Made by a program: the position numbers and the translations under genes. Below the pieces are notes generated by a model that searched no databases, had not been told where the DNA came from, and saw nothing but the letters and a program-made list of their open reading frames with translations. A DNA stretch of 64,000 bases from Paludibaculum fermentans (GTDB lineage: Bacteria; Acidobacteriota; Terriglobia; Bryobacterales; Bryobacteraceae). The stretch lies in NCBI RefSeq assembly GCF_015277775.1, contig NZ_CP063849.1, positions 4,914,001-4,978,000 of the forward strand. The letters run 5' to 3'. Of the stretch, positions 1-7,436 are shown in pieces; within the stretch, counting starts at the first letter, position 1; every line of letters starts with the position of its first letter.

Positions 1-56
1 TTCCCTGTCTGATTGTGATATACCCAATCCAGTTCAGTTTTGTGTCTCATGTCGTC

Positions 57-74
57 CGGAGGTACTCCGACATG
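57..74 (+). promoter_or_regulatory. Shine-Dalgarno hairpin at glycosidase start
   Basis: The ribosome binding site GGAGGT (58-63) lies in an inverted repeat, CGGAG (57-61), loop GTA, CTCCG (65-69). The stem can extend with CATGT (48-52) pairing ACATG (70-74), leaving bases 53-56 bulged. This would hide both the SD and the ATG at 72. The pairing is read directly; a regulatory role is inferred. Confidence 0.4.
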
Positions 75-3000
75 TCAGGAACGATCAAAGCGCTCGCCCC
101 CCTCCTCCTCTGCCTCGTCGCCGGAAGTTCAGCACAGGGTCCCGCAACCAACACCGCCGATCCGCTTGAACGCGGCTTCCAAACCCCGCCCGATTCGGCC
201 AAACCGCGCGTCTGGTGGCATTGGATGAACGGAAACATCACCAAGCCCGGCATTCAGGCCGACCTGGAATGGATGAAGCGCATCGGCATCGGGGGCTTCC
301 AGAACTTCGATGCCGCCCTGGCCACGCCCCAAATCGTGGACAAGCGACTGGTCTATATGACCCCGGAATGGAAGGATGCCTTTCGCTTCACCGTCACCCA
401 GGCTGACCGGCTGGGCCTCGAAATGGCCATCGCCGGCTCGCCCGGATGGAGCGAAAGCGGAGGCCCCTGGGTTCCACCGGCCCAGGCCATGAAGAAGTTC
501 GTCTGGAGCGAGACGATCCTCGAAGGCGGCCGGCCCTTCGTCGGCAAACTGCCCGCACCCCCCTCCGTCTCCGGACCCTACCAGAACATTCCGCGCGCGA
601 CGGGTGGCGGCATGATGGGCTCCGCCGCGCCCCAGCGCCCGCCCGACTTCTATGCCGACAGCAGCGTCGTCGCCTACCGCCTGGCCACCTCGGACGTCTC
701 GCTCGCCGAACTCCAGCCTGCCGTGACGTCCAGCGGCGGCGACTTCACCCTGCTCGGCCTCACCGACGGGGATCTCGCCAAGGGAACCGAACTCCCCATG
801 GCCCCGGTAGGGGAACAGGCGTGGATCCAGTTCGAATTCGCCCAGCCGCAAACCGTTCGCGCTCTCACCCTGGTCCTGCTCTCCGCCGCCCGCAACCCCT
901 TCGGCGAGATGGCTTCGGATACGGGCCTCAACCTGGAATCCAGCAACGACGGCAAACAGTTCACCCGCGCCGCGTCCATTCCCGTCAGCCGTTCTGTCGC
1001 CAACACCATCTCGTTCGCGCCCGTGACCGCTAAGTACTTCCGCGTCACCTTCCGCACCCCGCAGCCGTCGTCGCGCGGCAGCGCCAGCATGAACTTCGGT
1101 GGTGGACGGCCCCCGGCCGCGCCCACCGCCCATCGCATCGCGGAACTGGTCCTCCACCCGGGAGCGCGCGTAAACCGTTTCCAGGAAAAGGCCGCCTTCT
1201 CCACCGTACCCACGCTCTACCAGTTCGCCACTCCAGCTGTCGCCCCGGCAGACGCTGTCGCCAAGGCCAACGTCGTCGACCTCACCTCCAAGATGCGTCC
1301 CGACGGCACACTCGAGTGGACCCCGCCCGCCGGTCGCTGGACGATCCTCCGCATCGGTTACTCCCTGTTGGGCATTACCAACCACCCCGCCTCGCCGGAA
1401 GCCACCGGGCTCGAAGTCGACAAACTCAATCGCAGCTTCGTCAAAGCTTACGCCGACAACTACCTCGATCAGTACAAGGACGCCGCCGGCGGGCTCATGG
1501 GCAAGCGGGGCCTGCAGTATGTCGTCATCGACAGCTACGAAGCAGGCGCCCAGAACTGGACCGGCGAGATCCTGTCCGAATTCGCGAAACGGCGCGGCTA
1601 TGATCCGCATCCCTGGCTGCCTGTCCTCACCGGGCGAGTCGTAGAGAGCGCCGAGGCTTCCGACAGCTTCCTCTGGGACTTCCGCAAAACCATCGGCGAC
1701 CTCATGGCCGAATACCACTACGACCAGTTCGGCGCCTCGCTCAAGGCCCGCGGCATGGGCCGCTACACCGAGGCCCATGAGTCCGGCCGCGCTTTCATCG
1801 GCGACGGCATGGACATGAAACGCCACGCCGACGTGCCCATGAGCGCCATGTGGACCCCGCGGCCCGGCCAGACCGGCGAATCGTTCGGCTACAACGCCGA
1901 CATCCGCGAGTCCGCCTCAGTCGCCCACATCTATGGCCAGAACATCGCAGCCGCCGAGTCCCTTACCGCCATCGGCTCCGCCTGGGCCTGGTCGCCCGAA
2001 AAGCTCAAGCCCACCGCCGATAAGGAACTCGCCAACGGCCTCAACCGTTTCGTCATCCATACGTCGGTTCACCAGCCGGTCGACGACAAAATCCCCGGTC
2101 TCGGCCTCGGGCCTTTCGGCCAGTGGTTCACCCGCCACGAAACCTGGGCGGAGATGGCCAAACCCTGGACCACCTACCTCGCCCGCAGCTCCTACATGCT
2201 GCAGCAAGGCAAGTTCGCCGCCGACGTGGCCTATTTTTACGGAGAGGACTCCAACATCACCGCCCTCTTCAGCAACAAGGCCCCCGACATCCCCGCGGGC
2301 TACAACTTCGACTACTTCAGCGTCGATGCGCTACTCACCCAGCTTCACTGCACGGCCGGCCACCTCACCACGCCCAGCGGCATGAACTACCGCGTCCTCG
2401 CGCTCGACCCCAACAGCACGCACATGTCGCTGCCGGTCCTGCGCAAGATTCGCGACCTTGTCCACGCCGGCGCCAGCGTCGTGGGCCCCAAGCCCGTCTC
2501 CACCCCCAGCCTCAGCGGCAACGCCGCCGAGTTCCAGAACATCGTCGACCAACTCTGGGGCTCCGGCACGGGCGAACGCGCGGCAGGCAAAGGCAAAGTG
2601 TACGCAGGCCAATCCGTCGCCGCCGCGCTCGAAGCCCTGAAAGTCACGCCTGACTTCGAATCCGCCAAGCCCCAGTCAGATACCAACCTGCTTTTCGTCC
2701 ACCGCAAACTGGCCGACGGCGAAGTCTACTGGGTGAACAACCGCAACAACCGCGTCGAAACCCTGGACGCCACTTTCCGTGTGGAAGGCAAGGCCGCCGA
2801 AATCTGGCACCCGGTCACCGGAGCAATCACTCCGGCTTCGTACAGCATCGCCGCCGGACACACCACCGTTCCGCTCCGCCTCGAACCCAACGACGCCGTC
2901 TTCGTTGTCTTCCGCAAAGCCGCCTCCACGCCCGCCCGCACCATCCCCAAACTGGTGGAGACCAACCTGACCGCCATCGACGGCCCCTGGTCCATCGCCT

Positions 3001-3452
3001 TCCAGCCCGGCCGCGGCGCGCCGGAGAAGGCCACCCTCGACCGTCTGGCCTCCTGGACCGAGAACTCCGATCCCGGAGTGAAGTACTTCTCAGGAACCGG
3101 AACATATACCCAGTCCATCCAGGCCCAAGCCGCCTGGTTCCAGAAGGGCGCGAGGCTCTGGCTCGACCTCGGCAACGTGCAGAACCTGGCCGAGGTTCTC
3201 GTCAACGGCAAATCACTGGGCATCGTGTGGAAGACCCCGTTCCGGGTCGATGTCACCACCGCCCTCAAGCCCGGCGCCAACACCCTCGAAGTGAGGGTCG
3301 CCAACCTGTGGGTCAACCGCCTGATCGGCGACCAGCAGGCCGGCGCGAAGAAGATCACTTATACGACACAGGTCTTCTATCCAGCCGACTCGCCCTTGTT
3401 GCCGTCCGGCCTGCTCGGCCCCGTCACCATCGTGCGGCAGTCGCCGGAATAG
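72..3452 (+). CDS. Secreted GH106-type glycoside hydrolase (putative alpha-L-rhamnosidase)
   Basis: Large exported protein of 1126 residues resembling glycoside hydrolase family 106, whose characterised members release alpha-L-rhamnose from plant polysaccharides. The start at 72 is chosen because GGAGGT lies eight bases upstream and translation then begins with a clear signal peptide (MSGTIKALAPLLLCLVAGSSAQ, cleavage after about residue 20); an in-frame start at 15 would put non-signal residues in front. After a catalytic-type N-terminal region comes a discoidin-like beta-sandwich at about 220-345 (the WIQFEF and YFRVTF strands). The C-terminal 130 residues form a GH2-type jelly roll (WLDLGNV, VLVNGKSLG, LEVRVANLW). 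The length fits the family. A GC-rich hairpin follows the stop. Substrate specificity cannot be told from sequence; the catalytic glutamates were not located with certainty. Confidence 0.82.
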   Translation: MSGTIKALAPLLLCLVAGSSAQGPATNTADPLERGFQTPPDSAKPRVWWHWMNGNITKPGIQADLEWMKRIGIGGFQNFDAALATPQIVDKRLVYMTPEWKDAFRFTVTQADRLGLEMAIAGSPGWSESGGPWVPPAQAMKKFVWSETILEGGRPFVGKLPAPPSVSGPYQNIPRATGGGMMGSAAPQRPPDFYADSSVVAYRLATSDVSLAELQPAVTSSGGDFTLLGLTDGDLAKGTELPMAPVGEQAWIQFEFAQPQTVRALTLVLLSAARNPFGEMASDTGLNLESSNDGKQFTRAASIPVSRSVANTISFAPVTAKYFRVTFRTPQPSSRGSASMNFGGGRPPAAPTAHRIAELVLHPGARVNRFQEKAAFSTVPTLYQFATPAVAPADAVAKANVVDLTSKMRPDGTLEWTPPAGRWTILRIGYSLLGITNHPASPEATGLEVDKLNRSFVKAYADNYLDQYKDAAGGLMGKRGLQYVVIDSYEAGAQNWTGEILSEFAKRRGYDPHPWLPVLTGRVVESAEASDSFLWDFRKTIGDLMAEYHYDQFGASLKARGMGRYTEAHESGRAFIGDGMDMKRHADVPMSAMWTPRPGQTGESFGYNADIRESASVAHIYGQNIAAAESLTAIGSAWAWSPEKLKPTADKELANGLNRFVIHTSVHQPVDDKIPGLGLGPFGQWFTRHETWAEMAKPWTTYLARSSYMLQQGKFAADVAYFYGEDSNITALFSNKAPDIPAGYNFDYFSVDALLTQLHCTAGHLTTPSGMNYRVLALDPNSTHMSLPVLRKIRDLVHAGASVVGPKPVSTPSLSGNAAEFQNIVDQLWGSGTGERAAGKGKVYAGQSVAAALEALKVTPDFESAKPQSDTNLLFVHRKLADGEVYWVNNRNNRVETLDATFRVEGKAAEIWHPVTGAITPASYSIAAGHTTVPLRLEPNDAVFVVFRKAASTPARTIPKLVETNLTAIDGPWSIAFQPGRGAPEKATLDRLASWTENSDPGVKYFSGTGTYTQSIQAQAAWFQKGARLWLDLGNVQNLAEVLVNGKSLGIVWKTPFRVDVTTALKPGANTLEVRVANLWVNRLIGDQQAGAKKITYTTQVFYPADSPLLPSGLLGPVTIVRQSPE

Positions 3453-3468
3453 CCGGCCCCGGGCCGGC
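3452..3468 (+). terminator. Possible hairpin terminator after glycosidase
   Basis: GCCGGCCC (3452-3459) and GGGCCGGC (3461-3468) are perfect inverted repeats beginning in the stop codon. With a realistic loop this gives about six GC pairs. No T-run follows, so intrinsic termination would be weak. Confidence 0.3.
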
Positions 3469-3497
3469 GACTGTGACACAGCCCGCCCCTCATGCCC

Positions 3498-3503
3498 GAT
3501 AAT
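3498..3503 (+). promoter_or_regulatory. -10 element for GNAT gene (leaderless start)
   Basis: GATAAT (five of six matches to TATAAT) ends seven bases before the ATG at 3511, and no Shine-Dalgarno is present. GTGACA at 3473-3478 could be the -35, but the spacer would be 19. Transcription would begin at or next to the ATG. Confidence 0.4.
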
Positions 3504-3510
3504 ACGTAGA

Positions 3511-3909
3511 ATGGAGTACCGCACAGACCGGCGTCTTACACCCGACGAGTACATCGAACTGCTCAACGCCTCTACTCTTGGGGAACGGCGGCCCGTCGCC
3601 CATCGAGAGACAATCCAGCAGATGTTGGACCACGCCAACCTCCTCGTCACCGCGTGGGAAGGCGACACCCTCGCCGGCGCCGCCCGCTGCTTCACTGACT
3701 TCGCCTACGTCACCTACTGCAGCGACCTTTGCGTCCGCGAGTCCATCCAGCGCCAGGGCATCGGCAAGGAACTCCTTCTCAAGGTCCACGAAGCGGCCCC
3801 CTGCCGCATCGTCCTCCTCGCCGCTCCCAAGGCGGTCGACTACTACCCCCACATCGGCTTCACGCAGCACAATTCCGCCTGGCTGCTCGATCCCGGAGGC
3901 CTCCGCTAA
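3511..3909 (+). CDS. GNAT family N-acetyltransferase
   Basis: 132-residue single-domain GNAT enzyme, predicted to move an acetyl group from acetyl-CoA to an amine on an unknown small molecule or protein. The acetyl-CoA pyrophosphate-binding loop is visible as RQGIGKE at residues 81-87, following the strand YCSDLCV. The family's late motif appears as YYPHIGF at 111-117, the usual sequence before the last strand of small GNATs. No signal peptide, so cytoplasmic. There is no Shine-Dalgarno before the ATG but a -10-like GATAAT sits seven bases upstream. The next small ORF starts two bases after this stop, suggesting co-transcription. The family is secure, the substrate unknown. Confidence 0.85.
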   Translation: MEYRTDRRLTPDEYIELLNASTLGERRPVAHRETIQQMLDHANLLVTAWEGDTLAGAARCFTDFAYVTYCSDLCVRESIQRQGIGKELLLKVHEAAPCRIVLLAAPKAVDYYPHIGFTQHNSAWLLDPGGLR

Positions 3910-3910
3910 C

Positions 3911-4198
3911 ATGGGTTTCGCGCTCTGGATTGAGGAAAATCAGGCCGTTGCCCAGGGCACACACGAGTACCGGCCGATGGGTGCCGCGGTCATTGCGGCA
4001 GGCTGTGTCTTCACTGCCCGCGATTTCAACCGCCGCCGCCGTGCCCCCAATCGCTACGACCCGCGCTTTGCCGGCCTCTTCGCATCTCTTGGCGAAATGA
4101 ACGACTGGATGAAGAAACGGGCCCGCCGCCAGGGCCGGTCCCAACACTTCAAAGTCAACGTAAAGCCGTCCGCCGCCCTTTCGATCCCGCCGTTCTAG
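3911..4198 (+). CDS. Small hypothetical protein
   Basis: A 95-residue reading frame starting one base after the GNAT stop codon, so it would be read by translational coupling. The product is basic in its second half (FNRRRR, KKRARRQGR) with no signal peptide or membrane segment, and I recognise no family. Support is the tight spacing, the absence of another gene in the interval, and an ordinary composition with isolated Trp and Met. It ends 29 bases before the convergent VWFA gene. It could still be a chance ORF in GC-rich DNA. Confidence 0.45.
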   Translation: MGFALWIEENQAVAQGTHEYRPMGAAVIAAGCVFTARDFNRRRRAPNRYDPRFAGLFASLGEMNDWMKKRARRQGRSQHFKVNVKPSAALSIPPF

Positions 4199-4227
4199 CG
4201 AACCCCGGCGCGACGGCCCGGCGCTGG

Positions 4228-6402
4228 TCACTCCAGCTCAAAATCGATGGCCTGCGAGACGACGCTCCGGTCTCCCTTCGCCAGCTTGTCCCACACCACC
4301 AACTGCAGGGCGTAGTCTCCAGACTGGAACTGCGGGCCCAACTGCAGCACCCCGCCCACCATTAATCTCGACTTGTCCTTCGCACCGGCCACCCCTAGTG
4401 GACGCGGATCGCTGTGAAATACCTCCTGGCCGTCCCGGTAGAGGCGGACCGACGTTACCAATTGGGGCTCGCCCGTCTTCGAATCCAGCGCTGCATTCAG
4501 CACCTTGTAGCCATACGTGACCTTTTGGCCCCTGCGAAAATGCCGGATGGCCGCTGTTCCCTGCGAAGACTGGGCTGGATCCTCGTCGCCGCTTTCCTTC
4601 CCCGTCAGCTTCTGCACCGCTTCGCTGGAGGCAGCCATCAGCATGATGCCGGAGAGCGCCAGGTGGCCGTCCTTCAAGTTCGGAATCTCAATAAACTGCG
4701 TGGCCGACCCCAGTTTCTCTCCGGCAGGGTCGCTCACCACCGCCCGCAACTGGAAAGGTCCTGTCTCCTTCAAAGGCTGCATGATGGTGAAGATGACGCC
4801 ATTCTCCATCAGCCGCTGATACCGCGCCTCATTCGCCCTCAGCGTGAACGAGCCCGTCCGGCTCTCGGCCAACTTTCCATCCTCGCCAAAGGTCGCAGTC
4901 ACCACGTCGATCGCCGCCTTGTGCCGGCCATCCGGTTCGACCTCAAAGCGCAGGTTCCGCGCGTCAATGTGCAGCATGGAAAAGACCGACGGTCCGTTCG
5001 CCGGATCCATATCGAAAAGGGAAGTTAACCGGACACCGATCTCGTTCGAGGCAAATGGCGAGACCAGGGCGTTCACCACCCGTTCGCCATGTGTCTTCGG
5101 ACCAGCCGCCGCTGCGCTCTCCGGCATACTGTAGAAACCGTTTCTCGACCGCGCCTGCAGCCCGGGCCGCTTTACCCGTACTTTGATGTCGTGATACTTG
5201 ACCTTCTCGTTGCCAGTGCGAAAGGTACCTGCCTCGGGGTGGTAGCCAATCAGATAATAGCCGGCCTGGTCATCGGTGGCCCGCCGCAGAAGCCCCGGAA
5301 GGTCATTCGATCCATCAAGATACAATCCGCCCGTTTCCACCGCCAGGAAACTCAAACCAACTCGCGAATCCTGGTAGGCCTGCTGCCTTGCCTCAAGTGG
5401 AGATTGCCGTCCGCGCGGGTTCGGAACGTCAAAAGCCGCCCCTGTTTGATCTTCTGCGCGGAGTCCCAAGGGCATTTGTCCGCGTGGATCCAGGGAATAA
5501 AACACCACACCAGCCCGGTTCGCCAAATCGGTTAGGGATCGAATCCGATCTTGGACGCCGCTGTTGTTGAGGTCATTCTGCCGCAACGCAAGATTCTCGG
5601 AAAAAATGAGCACGGATTTCCGCCCCGGCATCTGCCGCATCCCCTGCACCAGATAACGCAACACCCCGAGCGTCCCTGAGGCGATGTGGTCGCGCTCGCG
5701 GTTGTCGGCCTGCTCCTGCATATCCTTGGTGTGATCATCGTTCCTTCCAGGCGGAGGTTGCCTGGTTGCGGCCGCGCCGCGGCCGCCGCTGCCGCCGCCC
5801 AACTCTCGGCCCGACCTCTCGTCGTAAATGCGAGCCAAGGAATCCATGCCCACCCGAGTCTGGAAGTTGAATTTGATCTGCTGGATCGCTGCCTTCAGCA
5901 CTCGCTTATCGGTCGTAAACCGCTGCAGTGTGCCCGCACTCTGGCCGGTTCGTAGCACCGCCACCAGGTCGCCGGGCTGCATCTGCTCGTCCACGAACTT
6001 GAGCATTGCCTCCTTCGCCCGCAGTACGCTCTCGAAGGCCAGCCCAAGATCGTCGACGACCAGCGCCATCGTCCGATGTACCTCACCGGCACTGAGTTCC
6101 TTCGATTTCACGGAAGGCGGCGCCACAGTCCCCTTCTCCCGCTTCACCGTGGGCGCCGGTAGCACCTGGCCCGGTTCCGCCACGTAGGAGAAGTTCGTAA
6201 TCTTCTGGACCTTCCCGTCCTGCTTTACCTCGAAATCTTCCGCCGTCAGATTGGTCACAGGCTGTCCCTTGCCATCGTGGACGACTGCGTCCACTTGAAC
6301 CAATTCGACGTTCATCCGGATGATCGGCGTATCCGGGGCCTGCTGCGGAACAGCCAGGGTCACCGCCAGCGCGGCGGTCAATCCCAATTTTGAGAAAACC
6401 AA
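4228..6402 (-). CDS. Acidobacterial VWFA-related domain protein
   Basis: 724-residue exported protein of the VWFA-related acidobacterial family (TIGR03436 type), a lineage-expanded group of unknown function. The N-terminus is a short signal peptide (LGLTAALAVTLAVPQQ). The family's opening block follows: VELVQVDAVVHDGKGQ then LTAEDFEVKQDGK at about 33-66. The VWA-like domain begins around 130 with ALVVDDLG, where the metal site (normally DxSxS) is altered to DDLGL, so metal-dependent adhesion is doubtful. A long insert with GGGSGGRG precedes the second half of the fold. The last 280 residues are beta-rich. The start is TTG at 6402 with GGGAGGG at a normal distance upstream. It is divergent from the DUF1275 gene. 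Confidence 0.82.
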   Translation of the reverse strand: MVFSKLGLTAALAVTLAVPQQAPDTPIIRMNVELVQVDAVVHDGKGQPVTNLTAEDFEVKQDGKVQKITNFSYVAEPGQVLPAPTVKREKGTVAPPSVKSKELSAGEVHRTMALVVDDLGLAFESVLRAKEAMLKFVDEQMQPGDLVAVLRTGQSAGTLQRFTTDKRVLKAAIQQIKFNFQTRVGMDSLARIYDERSGRELGGGSGGRGAAATRQPPPGRNDDHTKDMQEQADNRERDHIASGTLGVLRYLVQGMRQMPGRKSVLIFSENLALRQNDLNNSGVQDRIRSLTDLANRAGVVFYSLDPRGQMPLGLRAEDQTGAAFDVPNPRGRQSPLEARQQAYQDSRVGLSFLAVETGGLYLDGSNDLPGLLRRATDDQAGYYLIGYHPEAGTFRTGNEKVKYHDIKVRVKRPGLQARSRNGFYSMPESAAAAGPKTHGERVVNALVSPFASNEIGVRLTSLFDMDPANGPSVFSMLHIDARNLRFEVEPDGRHKAAIDVVTATFGEDGKLAESRTGSFTLRANEARYQRLMENGVIFTIMQPLKETGPFQLRAVVSDPAGEKLGSATQFIEIPNLKDGHLALSGIMLMAASSEAVQKLTGKESGDEDPAQSSQGTAAIRHFRRGQKVTYGYKVLNAALDSKTGEPQLVTSVRLYRDGQEVFHSDPRPLGVAGAKDKSRLMVGGVLQLGPQFQSGDYALQLVVWDKLAKGDRSVVSQAIDFELE

Positions 6403-6519
6403 AGCGTGAACCCTCCCAATGATCCTAATAGTAAATGGTTCTTATCGCAGTCTGGTTACAAAAATCAATCTGCCTTTATCCGGCGGCATTGCCGGGGCAT
6501 TCGCGCCTATGCCCCGATT

Positions 6520-6642
6520 TGAACGTTCGAACCCAATTCCCGAGGAACCAGTTTCCTGCCGCTGAGCAGGCCGGCCCTCGACCTCTGAATCTGCGTGCTC
6601 GCCGGCCGAACGCACACGCATTCTGAACGTTCGAACCCAATT
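6520..6642. repeat. Two 19-bp direct repeats with palindromic core
   Basis: TGAACGTTCGAACCCAATT occurs exactly at 6520-6538 and at 6624-6642, 104 bp apart (about ten helical turns). Each copy contains two overlapping palindromes, GAACGTTC and GTTCGAAC. The pair lies in the 266-bp gap between the divergent VWFA and DUF1275 genes, and the second copy covers the -35 position of the putative DUF1275 promoter. This is the usual look of a two-operator regulatory region; no regulator gene is adjacent. Confidence 0.6.
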
Positions 6643-6656
6643 TGTGCCGGCGGCGC

Positions 6657-6662
6657 TATCCT
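6657..6662 (+). promoter_or_regulatory. -10 element for DUF1275 gene (leaderless start)
   Basis: TATCCT ends six bases before the ATG at 6669 and there is no Shine-Dalgarno. The same hexamer forms the -10 of the stronger promoter at 36289-36317. The expected -35 position is occupied by the downstream direct repeat. Confidence 0.35.
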
Positions 6663-6668
6663 GAACTC

Positions 6669-7436
6669 ATGGGGCAAAGCGCCGCGGCGCCTGGGATCCA
6701 GCCGGATCAGCCCACCGGCAGCCAACTGGGCAGTGCGAGCGGAGTCTGGAGCAATGCCGCTCACAACTCCCTGTTCGTCGCACTACTGCTGGCGGCATCG
6801 GGCGGATTCCTCGACGCATTCACCTATTTTGGTCATGGCCATGTTTTTGCGAATGCCATGACCGGGAACGTCGTCCTTCTCGGCATCAATGCCGCGGCGG
6901 GCGAAACCCGGCAAGCGCTCAGCCACCTGTGGCCGATTCTGGCATTTTTGCTCGGGGTGGCTGTTGCCAAGGCGTTGCGGGTCCCACGCGTCAGCCGCTT
7001 CGTGCAGGATCCTTCCCTGCCCGCCCTCAGCCTGGAAATTCTGTTTCTCTGCGCAGCCGGGTGGCTTCCGGGCAGTTTCCCCAGCCAACCGCTGGTGCTG
7101 GCCATCTCTTTCCTGGCCGCGCTGCAAAGCTCGACGTTTCCACGCGTGGAGAAATGGGCCTACAACTCGACCATGACCACGGGGAACCTGCGCCAGTTCG
7201 GCGAGGCGGCTTTCGCGGCCCTCGTCAACCGGCCCGATCCGGAAAACGGCCGAAAGGCGAAACTACTGGCCGCGGTATGCCTCGCCTTTAGCGCGGGAGC
7301 CGTGGCGGGTGCAAGCGCGACCTCCGCGCTGCACAACCGCGCCCTGGTCGTTTGTGCCTTGCTGTTGTTCTGCGCCTGGCTTCCGCTGGTCATCGCCGAC
7401 CGTCGCCAGCGCGGCCCGGGCGCCGCCGGAAACTAG
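6669..7436 (+). CDS. DUF1275 / YoaK family membrane protein
   Basis: 255-residue inner-membrane protein of the DUF1275 (YoaK) family, whose function is unknown. The family signature is clear: SGGFLDAFTYFGHGHVFANA followed by MTGNVVLLG at about 45-70, then helices rich in Leu/Ala and the second conserved segment YNSTMTTGN near 170. About six membrane segments are predicted. The ATG at 6669 is preferred over codons further upstream because the family begins near the first helix and a -10-like element ends six bases before it. The gene converges on the M1-like gene, and the two stop codons overlap (shared CTAG at 7433-7436). The paired repeats upstream suggest specific control. Confidence 0.82.
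   Translation: MGQSAAAPGIQPDQPTGSQLGSASGVWSNAAHNSLFVALLLAASGGFLDAFTYFGHGHVFANAMTGNVVLLGINAAAGETRQALSHLWPILAFLLGVAVAKALRVPRVSRFVQDPSLPALSLEILFLCAAGWLPGSFPSQPLVLAISFLAALQSSTFPRVEKWAYNSTMTTGNLRQFGEAAFAALVNRPDPENGRKAKLLAAVCLAFSAGAVAGASATSALHNRALVVCALLLFCAWLPLVIADRRQRGPGAAGN

Noticed and set aside
129-1826. Long open frame on the minus strand across the glycosidase
   Set aside because: It is antisense to a gene with signal peptide, SD and recognisable domains; composition is the mirror of GC3-biased codons and no family is recognisable.
6520-6642. GTTCGAACCC resembles a tRNA T-loop
   Set aside because: No complementary T-stem, anticodon arm or acceptor stem can be folded around either copy; it is better explained as a duplicated operator-like site.
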